Positions 18,107 through 28,396 of a stretch of 64,000 nt of DNA are shown piece by piece. A model generated the notes under the pieces. The model saw nothing but the letters and a program-made list of their open reading frames with translations, had not been told where the DNA came from and made no database searches. Every line of letters starts with the position of its first letter. The stretch's first letter is position 1. This stretch comes from JABLTI01 sp035528035 (lineage in GTDB: Archaea; Asgardarchaeota; Heimdallarchaeia; JABLTI01): the NCBI GenBank assembly GCA_035528035.1, contig DATKZI010000013.1, forward strand, positions 102,897 to 166,896, written 5' to 3'. Both the position numbers and the translations under genes were made by a program.

Positions 18107-19106
18107 AAAAACTTCTTTTTTTAATATTGAAGAAATTTGAAAGATTTGAAGAAATACGTTCATTTGTTGCATACATAGATGCTGGTTTGAATTTCTGTCC
18201 TGTTATTAATTCATAGGCACTAATGACGTTTAAAGAAGCATTAATAACTACATCGTTAGGTAAATTAGGTATCTTACCATCTCCAGTAAAGCCATTATCT
18301 CGCAACCATCCACGAACATATTCTTTATCTAAACCTTGCTGACTTGTTCCTTTTTCAAAACGTTCTTCATAAAATTCACTTAACCAATATCTCGAGGAAT
18401 CAGCTGTATGAACTTCATCAATTAAAACTAATTCACTTTCGTGATTTAATCCAAATTCATATTTTGTATCTACAAGAATGCCCCCTTGTTGAGAAACAAC
18501 TTTATTTCCTTCAGCATATAATTTGAAAGATGTTTCAGTTATTTGATCTAATAATTCTTTAGAAAGAATACCTCGAGAAACTAATTCCGCTGGAGAGATT
18601 TCTTCATCGTGTCCTGCTGCAGCTTTTGTCGTAGGAGTAAAAACTGGTTGAGGTAGTTTTTCATCTTGTCTTAAATTAGAAGAAAATTCTACTCCGGAAA
18701 TTACTAGTGGTTCACCATTTTCTTTAAGATATTTGTATCGTCTCCAAGCAGAACCAGTTATATAACCTCTAATTATAACTTCAAGTTCTAATGGTTTGCA
18801 TTTCTGGGCAATCATTACATTAGGATCAGGAACAGCAACAATGTGATTCTTAGCGATTTTTTTCGTTGCTTCAAACCAAAATTCTGATGTTTGATTTAGC
18901 GCTTGTCCTTTATAGGGAATACCTTGATTTAGTATAACATCAAAAGCAGAAATTCTATCAGAAGTTAGAATGATTATTTTATCATCATGATAGTAGAGAT
19001 CTCTTACTTTGCCGGTTTTTCGTTCGCCGAAATTCTTTAAATCAGATTTCAAATAGGTTGAGGTTATATGCTCTTTGATTTTTGATATAAGATCATCGCG
19101 GACCAT
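18102..19106 (-). CDS. purC: Phosphoribosylaminoimidazole-succinocarboxamide synthase (SAICAR synthetase)
   Basis: The 334-aa enzyme joins CAIR with aspartate using ATP in purine biosynthesis. Signature segments are GKVRDLYYHDDKIIILTSDR near residue 32, SDRISAFDVIL, the EVIIRGYITGSAWRRYK stretch, and LVDTKYEFGL with LIDEVHTADSSRYW towards the C-terminus. The length and the GSAWRRY motif match the longer yeast/archaeal type rather than the roughly 240-aa bacterial form. ATG at 19106 follows AGGAGTT. The gene is monocistronic and divergent from the hemerythrin gene across 164 bases. No other pur gene is in the window. Confidence 0.95.
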   Translation of the reverse strand: MVRDDLISKIKEHITSTYLKSDLKNFGERKTGKVRDLYYHDDKIIILTSDRISAFDVILNQGIPYKGQALNQTSEFWFEATKKIAKNHIVAVPDPNVMIAQKCKPLELEVIIRGYITGSAWRRYKYLKENGEPLVISGVEFSSNLRQDEKLPQPVFTPTTKAAAGHDEEISPAELVSRGILSKELLDQITETSFKLYAEGNKVVSQQGGILVDTKYEFGLNHESELVLIDEVHTADSSRYWLSEFYEERFEKGTSQQGLDKEYVRGWLRDNGFTGDGKIPNLPNDVVINASLNVISAYELITGQKFKPASMYATNERISSNLSNFFNIKKRSFW

Positions 19107-19270
19107 TTTAATAACTCCTAAATCTAGTTTGATAATTACAAATTATCCTATTTAGAGTTTTACTGTGAAAATGATTAATTATTCTCTTTTAAAAAGCTCA
19201 TCTTAGATAATAAATCGCTAATGATTTAAAAACGGGGAAGATAATGTACTATTGAAATAAGGTTAGAAAA

Positions 19271-20491
19271 ATGACTGAAAAAAAGAAAGCTTTGAAAAAG
19301 CTCATCGATGACCTTAATGATGGAATTGATCATGAAATAGCAAAAACTGAATTCAATAAGATCATTAAAGAAACAGGCCCCGATGAATTAGCAAAAGTTG
19401 AAGAAGAACTTGTTAAAGAAGGAATGCCTCGAGAGAAATTGAACAAATTATGTGATATTCATCTATCCGTCTTTAAGGAGCGTTTGGGTGAACAAAAAGT
19501 AATAGTTCCAATAGGACATCCTGTAAATATCTTAATGGAAGAACATCGAATACTTTTAGAATATGTTGAGAAACTTAACACTAATGCTATAAAAATCGCT
19601 AAAAGTAAGAATTTTGATTCTATTCAAGATGATTTAAAAATTGTTGAAAGTATTACTGACCATTTCAAGAAAGCAATTAAACATTATCTTCGGGAAGAAA
19701 ATGTGCTATTTCCTTATATTGAAAAACATGGTTTAACAGAGCCTCCTGCACAAATGTGGATCGATCATGATAAGATTCGAGCAATAGAAAAGAGGCTTTT
19801 TGATCTAGTGGATGGATCTAAAGCAAAAACAATAGATTTCCCGAAATTTAGTGATGAGCTATTAAAAGTAACAGGTTCACTAGCTAATTTATTATCAACT
19901 CATTTCTTTAAAGAGAATAATATTCTCTTTCCAGCTTCTCTTAGACTTATTTCACAACCGGAATGGAAAGATATACGACATGAATTTGATGAGATTGGCT
20001 ATTGTTGTTTTACACCAGTAGAAGCAACAAAAGTTTTTGATATTAAGAAGGAAGAAGGTGTTAAATTGCCAGAAAAAGTACAAGAAGAAGGAACAATCGA
20101 ATTTGAAACAGGTCCATTACCAATTAGTGTAATTGAACCAATACTAAATACACTACCATTAGATGTTACATTTGTTGACCCAGATGATAGAGTTAAATTC
20201 TTTAGCAAAGGGGATGAACGAATTTTTGTTCGAACAAAAGCTGTCATAGGTCGTACCGTTCAAAATTGTCATCCACAAAAAAGCATAGAAGTTGTCAATA
20301 AAATACTCAGTGATTTTAGAGAAGGAAAACGAAAAGTAGCTGAATTTTGGATTGATTTAGGTGAAAGCAAAATTCATATCAGGTATTTTGCTGTTCATAA
20401 TAAAGAAGGAAAATATCTTGGATGTTTAGAAGTTTCTCAAGATATAACTGAAATTCAAAAATTAAAAGGTCAAAAACGATTACTTGATTGA
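19271..20491 (+). CDS. DUF438-hemerythrin-PAS protein (probable O2/NO or redox sensor)
   Basis: This is a 406-aa three-domain protein. A DUF438 helical domain spans about residues 1-75. A hemerythrin HHE domain spans about 85-235, with the ligands HPVNILMEEH, HYLREENVLFP, IDHDKIRAIE and HFFKENNILFP in order, so the di-iron site looks complete. A C-terminal PAS domain spans about 290-400, ending in the typical YLGCLEVSQDITE strand. This architecture occurs widely in anaerobes and is thought to sense oxygen, NO or redox state. No output domain is attached. The ATG is preceded by AAGGTTAG. Confidence 0.88.
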   Translation: MTEKKKALKKLIDDLNDGIDHEIAKTEFNKIIKETGPDELAKVEEELVKEGMPREKLNKLCDIHLSVFKERLGEQKVIVPIGHPVNILMEEHRILLEYVEKLNTNAIKIAKSKNFDSIQDDLKIVESITDHFKKAIKHYLREENVLFPYIEKHGLTEPPAQMWIDHDKIRAIEKRLFDLVDGSKAKTIDFPKFSDELLKVTGSLANLLSTHFFKENNILFPASLRLISQPEWKDIRHEFDEIGYCCFTPVEATKVFDIKKEEGVKLPEKVQEEGTIEFETGPLPISVIEPILNTLPLDVTFVDPDDRVKFFSKGDERIFVRTKAVIGRTVQNCHPQKSIEVVNKILSDFREGKRKVAEFWIDLGESKIHIRYFAVHNKEGKYLGCLEVSQDITEIQKLKGQKRLLD

Positions 20492-20501
20492 AAAGACTAT
20501 C

Positions 20502-20529
20502 AGAAGGTATTTATTAAAAATTACCTTCT
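20502..20529. terminator. Bidirectional hairpin between convergent genes
   Basis: A perfect 8-bp stem (AGAAGGTA/TACCTTCT) encloses a 12-nt A/T-rich loop. It overlaps the stop codon and last codons of the AIR-synthase-like gene. It begins 11 bases after the DUF438-hemerythrin stop and is followed by CTATTTTTCT on the plus strand. Confidence 0.55.
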
Positions 20530-21551
20530 TCTATTTTTCTTAAGGCAGCAATTATTGCATCTGGTCCTGGAGGATCAATTTTCATAGCATTTAACTTTGC
20601 ACCAAATGATTTCTCTCTTATTTTACCTATTATTCGTATAGGAATATCTATAGTGGAATCATTTATTATCATTTGAGCTTTTGATTCAGTTGTTACAATT
20701 AGTAATGTTCCCGATGATAGTAAACGCAAAGGATCAATTCTAAGTAAAGTGCACAGTTCTTTTGCTTCTTCAGAAACAGGGAAATTCTCAGTAATTAATT
20801 CCAAACCAAATCCTTCTGGAATTATAGTCTCATATATTGCCCCAAGAATACCACCTTCAGTTGCATCATGCATTAATCCAGGTTGAATTTTCTTATTTAT
20901 ATCAAGAGCTGTTTTAATAATAGATATATTCTCTCCTAACTTGATCAATTTCTTTAATGAGGTTTCACTAATATATTTCTTTAATTTAGCATAACCTTCG
21001 CTAGCAATTATCCCTAAACCTTCTGTCGCACACCAACCTACACATATAACCACATCTCCCACATGTATCTCTCTAGGAACATAGTAATCCTTTGGAACAA
21101 AACCCAGCATCGCACCTGAAATAATAGGTGTTTTTGCTGATGAAGATATTTCAGTATGACCTCCTAATAAATAGATGTCATTTTTCTTGCATTCAGATTC
21201 AATACCCTTTTGTATTTCAAAAATATCTTGTTGTGTACTTCCCGTGGGCATTATAATTGTAGCATTAAAACCGAAAGGCAAAGCACCACTTGTTACTATA
21301 TCATTAGCATTAACGATTACTGCATATTTTCCCGGATTTGGTGTAGGAAAAGTTATTGGATCTGTTTTAAAAACAAGATAGATGTCTTCTTTGCTCTGAT
21401 AGAACTGCTTAACTTTTTGGATAGCTTTTTCATAATCCAGAACTGCTACATCACAACCGATTTTAGGTCCTTGAATAATTCCAGGATTTGTGTTTTTTGA
21501 GCTAGATATCATCTGTTCGAGTAAGTTTAATGGTAATTTGCCTTCTTTCAT
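20514..21551 (-). CDS. AIR-synthase-superfamily protein (HypE/PurM/SelD-like), role unknown
   Basis: This is an ATP-binding protein of the PurM/HypE/ThiL superfamily. The N-terminus KEGKLPLNLLEQMI, the IVNANDIVTSGALPFGF segment, the GGHTEISSS loop and the MHDATEGGILGAIYE motif all fit. The C-terminal Cys needed by HypE for thiocyanate formation is absent (it ends in EEGNF), so it is not a standard HypE. I place the start at ATG 21551, because family members begin near this point. A TTG at 21593 would add 14 residues. Neither has a clear ribosome-binding site. It is divergent from the IMPase gene. Confidence 0.82.
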   Translation of the reverse strand: MKEGKLPLNLLEQMISSSKNTNPGIIQGPKIGCDVAVLDYEKAIQKVKQFYQSKEDIYLVFKTDPITFPTPNPGKYAVIVNANDIVTSGALPFGFNATIIMPTGSTQQDIFEIQKGIESECKKNDIYLLGGHTEISSSAKTPIISGAMLGFVPKDYYVPREIHVGDVVICVGWCATEGLGIIASEGYAKLKKYISETSLKKLIKLGENISIIKTALDINKKIQPGLMHDATEGGILGAIYETIIPEGFGLELITENFPVSEEAKELCTLLRIDPLRLLSSGTLLIVTTESKAQMIINDSTIDIPIRIIGKIREKSFGAKLNAMKIDPPGPDAIIAALRKIEEGNF

Positions 21552-21659
21552 AAAATAATCGCAACCCAGAGCTTTTCTTAACAAAAACAACAAATCATTT
21601 TTGATTTTAAAAAACTATTCCAAAACAAGTTGATTAATTTATAGCAATAGGCGATATTA

Positions 21660-22490
21660 TTGAAAGAACTTGCAAGTTTACTTTTTAAATTAGACAAAAT
21701 TATTGTAAATGTTTACAAAGAGAATTTAAATAATCAAGAAGCTTTTTCGAAAACAGATTTCTCTAATGCAGCTGGTCATAAATCTCGAGTTATAGACCTA
21801 ATTATGGAAGATACAATTATCAATTTTTTTAAAAATAATAAATTCCCTTGTATTATTGAGACTGAAGAACGTGGTAAAATAAGTCTGTCTAATAATCCCA
21901 AATATGTTGTTATTACAGACCCTCTTGATGGTACAACAAATTTCAGTAGAAGAATACCATTAACAAGTTATGGTATAGCAATTGCTAAATTGGAAAATGA
22001 GTTAACTCAAGCAAAATTTTCAGATATTGTAGTAGCTGCTGTAAGATCATTTCACACAGATGAATTCTATTTTGCAAGTAAACATGAAGGAGCAACATGT
22101 AATAATGAAAAAATTAACCCTTCAGAAGTAAATTTACTCAATCGATCTCTTATATCATTCGATCTTGACGGATCATATAAACAAAAAGAAGACTTAATTG
22201 AAAAAATCATGTTGATTTTACGTAAATGTAGAGGAACAAGACGTTTTGGAGCGAATTTAATAGATATGGTATATGTTGGAGCAGGTAAAATTGAAGTTAT
22301 GATAGATATTCGAGATACGTTATCTGCTGTACATACTCCATCATTATTTATCAGTAAAGAAAGTGGTGCTGTTTTGAGAACAATAAAGAATGAAGAATTT
22401 AATATTGAACTTGAAGCAAATCAGAAAATGAGTTTTATTTTATGCAATAATGAACAAATTTCCCGACAAATATTTGAAACCATCCGTTAA
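21660..22490 (+). CDS. Inositol-monophosphatase / archaeal FBPase family protein with altered metal site
   Basis: The 276-aa protein belongs to the Mg-dependent sugar phosphatase family. The first metal-binding Glu lies in ETEERGK (E69/E70), and DPLDGTTN supplies D87 and D90. The late motif, which in archaeal IMPase/FBPase reads roughly D-x-R-x5-D, appears as IDIRDTLSAVHTPS. The final Asp position is apparently His. This residue normally binds a catalytic metal, so activity may be altered. TTG at 21660 is the start, with a weak GGCGA upstream. The gene precedes an LVIVD-type surface protein in the same direction. Confidence 0.82.
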   Translation: MKELASLLFKLDKIIVNVYKENLNNQEAFSKTDFSNAAGHKSRVIDLIMEDTIINFFKNNKFPCIIETEERGKISLSNNPKYVVITDPLDGTTNFSRRIPLTSYGIAIAKLENELTQAKFSDIVVAAVRSFHTDEFYFASKHEGATCNNEKINPSEVNLLNRSLISFDLDGSYKQKEDLIEKIMLILRKCRGTRRFGANLIDMVYVGAGKIEVMIDIRDTLSAVHTPSLFISKESGAVLRTIKNEEFNIELEANQKMSFILCNNEQISRQIFETIR

Positions 22491-22560
22491 CCTTCCATTA
22501 ACCATTCATTGACTTTGCTTAAAGGATAGCAGTATTATATTGGGTATTAGGTGAATACTT

Positions 22561-25212
22561 TTGGGTAGTGTTACAATATCCCTTAGTAAAATTGGATTAC
22601 TTAAAAAAACAAAAATCATATGTATAATGATTATCGGGCTATTTGCTATTGGAAATATTCAGGCAATTAGTTTTCGTGTAGACTCCTCATATAGTGAAAG
22701 TCAAATCAATGATTTAGGAATTGATACATTAAATCTCATTCCTACAGCCATTTCTGATAATTTGATTAATTATTCAAGAATAATGACTTGGGGAGGAGGT
22801 AGTTATCAAGAAACAATCGATATGGATATTGAAGGTAATTTTGCTTTTGTGGCTCGACAAGATTTATTGATCTTTAATATCACAAACCCTTTAGATCCTT
22901 ATTTATTAACCAAATTTGAATGTCAATGGGGATCAATTGTCAAAGTATTCGTCCAGGATGGAATTGCTTGTTTAATATGTAATAAAATTGGTATAATTAT
23001 GGTCGATGTGAGTGACCCAACAAATCCAACGGAATTAGGTAAATGTGGTTATTTTGATGGAGAAACAAGAACTTATGACGATGATAAAGCTGAATATATT
23101 CGTACTGGTTATAAAGCGGATAATTTAGTTTTTCTTGTCGCAGAAGGAGAGAGTTATGGAACTGTTGGTTATAAAACTACCCAGTATTTATACATCTTTG
23201 ATGTAGCAGATCCATTATATCCAATCCCTGTTGGTCGTTATACGAAAAATAATGTCAAAGAAGCAATTACAGTCATAGGTGAATATTGTTATCTTTTCTT
23301 ACAAGATGTTAATGACACAGTACCTCTATCAATATTTAAAATTAAAAATCAAAGTAAATTGAAATCGGTAGAAGAAATACCTAATTTGGTAGCAACAAAC
23401 GCAGAATTTTCAACCTCAGGTGATATATCAATTGCCCTGGGATTTGATGAAATAGTAATTCTTGATGTTGCTGATCCAGCTATCCCGACTAAACTTGGAA
23501 GCATACCAGGAGACGTTTGGTCAAAATATATTCTAGATGGTTCTACAGCTTTTGTAATCAATAAATCTAGTAAGGTTCTACAAATCTATGATATTAGTAC
23601 TCCAGCTAGTCCAATCCTAAAAGGGGAAACAGTTGTAGATGGAGTGATAGATGTTATTACCAACAAAGAAAATTATCTCTATTCCATTGGTACTTATCTA
23701 CAAATTATTGATGTTTCAAATGTATCAGCACCAGTTATTGTTTCAAAAATTAGTGGCACTTTAGGACCCGATTATTGTTCAAAAATGACGAAAAAGGGGA
23801 ATTATGCTTATATCCTGGATTATAAGAATGGTATCAAAATAGTTGATTTCAATGATTATACCAATCCAGTTATATTAGGAGAATACTACAGCAAAAACGT
23901 TGAAATGAGAACATTGTGGTATAATGTAAATCTCCATCTTGCAGGAAATTATCTTTATCTTCATTATGACAATTATCTTGAAATAATAGATGTGACTGAC
24001 CCTGCAAATCCATTCTTGGATGTTGAAATGGATTTCCCTGAAGATATTCATGGTGTTTTTGTGAAAAATAAAATCCTCTTCGTTTTACAAACAACAGAGC
24101 TCAATCTATATGATGTATCTAATTCAACTATTCCAATATTTTTGAGTTCAATAGAAAGTGATTCTAGCACACAAATATTTGCGGATAAACAAATACTCTA
24201 TCATACTAAACGATTTTACAGCAACGACATAACTAATGTTAGTATTTATGATTTAATAGACCCTACAAATACAACTATTATTTCAAGTCAATTAATTAAT
24301 CACCCAATCTATGATATAGAGGTAAGAAATGATTATCTCTATTTAGCAGGTGATGTATTCTTCATTTTGGATGCTCAAAATGCAAGTGATGTAACTCAAG
24401 TAAGTACTTTTAATTATGGACCTGTTTCTACTGCAGTAAGTAATTTGATTATTTCAAACGATAAAGTATACTTTAGTGATAAAGAGAGATTAATCATTCT
24501 GGATATCACCAATCAAACAGAACCATTATGGTATTCCGAATACACAATGAAAGAATTTAACGACGAAAATCTTCTCAATCAATACATCAGATATCCTATG
24601 ATCTATGAAATTAATAGTATTGGATTACAAAACGATATTGTTCTTTTAGGATCAGCAAGTATAGGGATAGACATTGTAGCAATAGATGAAGACAATGATA
24701 ATTTAGCTTCTATAGTAGAAATTGATCTTTATGGAACTAATATTTTGGCAGCTGATTCAGACACAGATGGGTTAACTGATTACTATGAAGTTTCTGTGGG
24801 ACTTGATCCATTAAATATCACAGATGGAACATTAGATAGTGATTTTGATGGTTTAGATAATCAATATGAGCATCTCATTGGTACACATCCATTATTAATT
24901 GATACAGATTACGATGGATTATTTGATATGCAAGAATTAAATCTAAGTACAAATCCAATCTATTTCGATTCCGATGGAGAAGGATTATCGGATGGTCTTG
25001 AAGTAAATATTACTCTAACAGATCCATTATTAGTAGACACAGACGAGGATCTAATCGACGACTTTACAGAATTAACTCGAGGACTTAATCCAACGTTTTG
25101 GAGTAACTGGACAAGGCTTTTTGGAGGATATTTAGTTCCTGTATATATAGCTATACCTGCTATAACCTCAACAATTCTTATAATTAAGAAAAGAAGAGCA
25201 AGAAGTTTATAA
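22561..25212 (+). CDS. Surface LVIVD-repeat protein with thrombospondin type-3 repeats
   Basis: This 883-aa protein has a signal/anchor helix at about residues 18-36. LVIVD repeats follow over most of its length, as units ending in DVSDPTNP-like motifs. Around residues 715-840 there are five Asp-rich calcium-binding repeats of thrombospondin-3 type: DSDTDGLTD, DSDFDGLDN, DTDYDGLFD, DSDGEGLSD and DTDEDLIDD. A C-terminal membrane helix (about 855-875) with a KKRRAR tail ends the protein. It should be exposed outside the cell and stiffened by Ca2+. The TTG start at 22561 lies 7 nt after AGGTGA. It is related in plan to the protein at 3331-5829. Confidence 0.87.
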   Translation: MGSVTISLSKIGLLKKTKIICIMIIGLFAIGNIQAISFRVDSSYSESQINDLGIDTLNLIPTAISDNLINYSRIMTWGGGSYQETIDMDIEGNFAFVARQDLLIFNITNPLDPYLLTKFECQWGSIVKVFVQDGIACLICNKIGIIMVDVSDPTNPTELGKCGYFDGETRTYDDDKAEYIRTGYKADNLVFLVAEGESYGTVGYKTTQYLYIFDVADPLYPIPVGRYTKNNVKEAITVIGEYCYLFLQDVNDTVPLSIFKIKNQSKLKSVEEIPNLVATNAEFSTSGDISIALGFDEIVILDVADPAIPTKLGSIPGDVWSKYILDGSTAFVINKSSKVLQIYDISTPASPILKGETVVDGVIDVITNKENYLYSIGTYLQIIDVSNVSAPVIVSKISGTLGPDYCSKMTKKGNYAYILDYKNGIKIVDFNDYTNPVILGEYYSKNVEMRTLWYNVNLHLAGNYLYLHYDNYLEIIDVTDPANPFLDVEMDFPEDIHGVFVKNKILFVLQTTELNLYDVSNSTIPIFLSSIESDSSTQIFADKQILYHTKRFYSNDITNVSIYDLIDPTNTTIISSQLINHPIYDIEVRNDYLYLAGDVFFILDAQNASDVTQVSTFNYGPVSTAVSNLIISNDKVYFSDKERLIILDITNQTEPLWYSEYTMKEFNDENLLNQYIRYPMIYEINSIGLQNDIVLLGSASIGIDIVAIDEDNDNLASIVEIDLYGTNILAADSDTDGLTDYYEVSVGLDPLNITDGTLDSDFDGLDNQYEHLIGTHPLLIDTDYDGLFDMQELNLSTNPIYFDSDGEGLSDGLEVNITLTDPLLVDTDEDLIDDFTELTRGLNPTFWSNWTRLFGGYLVPVYIAIPAITSTILIIKKRRARSL

Positions 25213-25231
25213 AACCAAATTATCGTTTCAA

Positions 25232-25257
25232 AGGAAAAGTCACATTAAACTTTTCCT
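25232..25257 (+). terminator. Hairpin terminator after the LVIVD/TSP3 gene
   Basis: A perfect 9-bp stem (AGGAAAAGT/ACTTTTCCT) with an 8-nt loop starts 20 bases after the stop. ATTTTTTCC follows directly. This is a classic hairpin plus T-run. Confidence 0.65.
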
Positions 25258-25366
25258 ATTTTTTCCTTATATAATAAAACTTGATTTATTCCTTAGGTTA
25301 ACTATATGAGGTTAAGAAATGAAAAATTTGAAAGCTTCTTTTAATCCTTCTAATACTTTTTCAGCT

Positions 25367-28285
25367 TTAAACATCTTGACTTATAAATAGAAATCCTTCA
25401 GCTTTCTGTTCTTCATTAGTTATAACTGATATACTTAGTTTTACAGTTATTGTTTTTGAAGTATTATCAAGTATTAAAAATTCGACATCCCTCAAACAGC
25501 CTATTTGGTTTTCAGTTAGTAAATCATTTATTATTTTGACTTGTTTTTTATCAATAAAATAATCAAAGATATTTTTCCCAAGTAATTCGTTTTCAACCAA
25601 AGATAATAAGTCAAGTGCTTGTTGATTTACAACTAAAACATTTCCTTTTAAATCAGTTTGAAAAATAGCAAAAGGTAATGTTTCTATTAATCTTCGATAT
25701 TGTTCTCGAGATTCTTCTAAAGCTTCTTTTGACCATTCACGTTCTAAAGCAGTGGCAAAAAATCGTACAATTGTTTCAAAAAAGAATTTATCAGCCTCAG
25801 TAAATGCCATGGGTTTATTAGCAGTAATTTGTATAACCCCTAACAATTCATTTTCAGCATTAAGTATTGGCCATGTTAGAGTAGCTCTTGCATCGAAACT
25901 ACTTAATCTACTATAATATTTCATTGCTATTTCATTTTTTGAAATATCAGGCGCGAAAACAGGTTCTTTTGTTCTTGCAACATGAGTATTAAGAAATGAT
26001 GTATCATCTATTGATAGAGGTTTAACATCACTCATACGTTCTTTATCTCTCATGAAAACAGCATATGGATAGAGTATTTGTTCTTTTTCATCATATAATC
26101 GAAATGTACCAACATCGAATTTCAGAGTCTCAACCAAACCAGTTATTATCCGTTGACATAAATCAGCAATATCAGTAGCTTGTAATATTGCTTCAGCTAG
26201 TATATGAAAAGCTTGTTGCTCTCTATTCAAAGTTTGCTGAGCTTGCTTTTCATCGCTTATATCTAAAGCTACTAATCCAATTGCATAATCATCCTTAATG
26301 CGAATAGGAGTTAAATGAATTGAAACCCATTTCAAATGACCATTTTTTGATGTAATTTGATATTCTTCAATTTGGGAGGGGATTTTCATTTCACGGGTAC
26401 TGTCAATTTGTGTTTGTAATCGTTTAATATCTTCTTCTTTAAAGAGAGAGTGTGAAATATCTCTCAATTTGCTTTGGAAAAATTCTTCATGAGAAAATTC
26501 AGATATTTTTACTATTTCATCATTGATAAATAAAAATTGACCATCTTTATTTATAAGAGAAACACCAATAAATGATTGTTCTGCAAATGCTCTAAATTTT
26601 TCTTCACTTTCGCGAAGTGCTTCTTCTGCTTTTTTGTGTTCTAAAGCTGAAGCAAGTAAATCAGCAATAGTATCAAAAAGCACATGATCTTCTTCAGCAC
26701 CAAATTTAGGCTCTTTGGAAATGAGCTGTAAAACTCCGATAAGTTTTTCATTAGCAGAAATAATAGGCCATGTAGCAATAGCTCGTACAACAAGGTTCTC
26801 TATTTGAGGTTTTGTAGGTTTTATTTCTTCATCTTTTAAAACATCAGAAAGAAAAATCGGTTTTTTGGTTTTAGCTACCCTTGCACCTACATGATCTGAA
26901 TTATTGATTGAGATAGGTGGTAATTTTTCCATATCACTATTAGAAACACCAAAGATTGCTATAGGATATAGCATCTCATCCTCATCGTTATACAACCTTA
27001 CTGTACCAGCATCATATCCCAAATTCTCGATTAATCCTACAAGAACTTTTTCACATAAATCCTTTGTAGTTTTTGAATGAACGGCAGCTTCAGCTATTGT
27101 TTGGTAAGCTTTTCTATCCCGATGCAACGAATCTTCAGCTCGTTTTCTATCTGTTATATCAATCAATAAACCTTCAATGTAACCTTTATCTTGATAGATT
27201 CGAGCAGATTCCATTATCCAAACAATTGTACCATCTTTCTTTTTTAATTGATGAACTATCTCTTCATAAAAACCATTTTTATTTAGCAAATCTATTAATT
27301 CTTTACGTTTTGCTGCATCTGGATAAAAATCAAGAGCTTTATAATCTTTCAATTCATCAACTGATGAAAATCCAAATATCTCAGCCATTTTTTCATTTGC
27401 TTCTATAATAACCCCCGTTTCAATATCAGAACGAAACATTCCTGTTAATGCATTCTCAAATAAATACTGGTATTTTAACTGTGTATCTTTATCATCTGTG
27501 TTATCTATAATAATAGCTGAAACAGATGTAAGTTTTCCATCGACATCAAAAGCACCAATATTGAATTGGAGCCACCAACGTTCTTCTTTATCCTTTCGCA
27601 CTATCTTGTATTCAAGTATTTTAGGAACATATCCTTCAGTAAACTGAGAAATATTCGACTCATAATATTCAACAAAATCAGGATGAATGATATTACTAAT
27701 GAAATTTGGAGTAGTCTTCCATTCTTCAATTTTATAACCACTCAAATCCTCTAAGAATTTATCAATCACAACATATTTATTTGATGGTAATTCGATTTTT
27801 AAAAAACCTCGAACTCGTTTTGTTAATTCCTGATAAACATTATGTAACTCATTTTTCATTTGTTCCAGTTCAACAATTTCACGCTCTAAGAGAATTCTTT
27901 TTACCTTATCTTCTTTTTCTCGAATCGCTCTTGTAATTGCTGGTACTAATCGTTCTAATCTTGATTTTATTACATAATCAACAGCACCTTTCTTGAGCGT
28001 CTCTACTGCTAAATCTTCCCCCAAAACACCTGAAATGAAGATAAATGGAACATCTTTTGCATATTTCATCGCCATTGCTAAAGCAGTTAAACCATCAAAA
28101 GAAGGGAGATTATAATCAGCTAAAATGACATCAAAATTATTATCAGCTAAATTTCTAATAAATTCTTCTTTATTATCAATTTGAGTAATCTCACAATCAA
28201 GATCGTTTATAAGTAAAGTCTCTTTTATTAATTCAGCATCATTTTTATTATCTTCCAAATGAAGAATTTTAATCGGAGACATCAT
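25367..28285 (-). CDS. REC-PAS-PAS-GAF-PAS-GAF-PAS signalling protein without kinase domain
   Basis: This is a 972-aa cytosolic sensor. The receiver domain spans about 1-125, with acidic pocket E11/D12, phospho-acceptor Asp57, Ser85 and Lys107 all in place. A short coiled segment follows. Then come PAS (about 165-270), PAS (272-380, ending GLLIDITDRKRAE), GAF (about 395-545), PAS (555-675), GAF (690-840) and PAS (850-972). No His phosphorylation box and no ATP-binding domain exist. The chain stops at ISQDV, exactly where a PAS domain would normally run into the next module. Start codons ATG-ATG follow GAGGT. It is paralogous to the next upstream gene in the same direction, 111 bases away. Confidence 0.88.
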   Translation of the reverse strand: MMSPIKILHLEDNKNDAELIKETLLINDLDCEITQIDNKEEFIRNLADNNFDVILADYNLPSFDGLTALAMAMKYAKDVPFIFISGVLGEDLAVETLKKGAVDYVIKSRLERLVPAITRAIREKEDKVKRILLEREIVELEQMKNELHNVYQELTKRVRGFLKIELPSNKYVVIDKFLEDLSGYKIEEWKTTPNFISNIIHPDFVEYYESNISQFTEGYVPKILEYKIVRKDKEERWWLQFNIGAFDVDGKLTSVSAIIIDNTDDKDTQLKYQYLFENALTGMFRSDIETGVIIEANEKMAEIFGFSSVDELKDYKALDFYPDAAKRKELIDLLNKNGFYEEIVHQLKKKDGTIVWIMESARIYQDKGYIEGLLIDITDRKRAEDSLHRDRKAYQTIAEAAVHSKTTKDLCEKVLVGLIENLGYDAGTVRLYNDEDEMLYPIAIFGVSNSDMEKLPPISINNSDHVGARVAKTKKPIFLSDVLKDEEIKPTKPQIENLVVRAIATWPIISANEKLIGVLQLISKEPKFGAEEDHVLFDTIADLLASALEHKKAEEALRESEEKFRAFAEQSFIGVSLINKDGQFLFINDEIVKISEFSHEEFFQSKLRDISHSLFKEEDIKRLQTQIDSTREMKIPSQIEEYQITSKNGHLKWVSIHLTPIRIKDDYAIGLVALDISDEKQAQQTLNREQQAFHILAEAILQATDIADLCQRIITGLVETLKFDVGTFRLYDEKEQILYPYAVFMRDKERMSDVKPLSIDDTSFLNTHVARTKEPVFAPDISKNEIAMKYYSRLSSFDARATLTWPILNAENELLGVIQITANKPMAFTEADKFFFETIVRFFATALEREWSKEALEESREQYRRLIETLPFAIFQTDLKGNVLVVNQQALDLLSLVENELLGKNIFDYFIDKKQVKIINDLLTENQIGCLRDVEFLILDNTSKTITVKLSISVITNEEQKAEGFLFISQDV

Positions 28286-28396
28286 TAAAAAACCTCGTTT
28301 ATAAATACATTAATTGTCATATCTGATTATACTAAAATAGAGATTCCCATTGAGCTTTATTTTACTTTTGTTAGAGGATTTTTTTTAACAATAAGT

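Noticed and set aside
20514..21593. Calling the AIR-synthase-like protein HypE because hypA is in the window
   Set aside because: The C-terminal Cys required by HypE is missing and the two genes are 8 kb apart.
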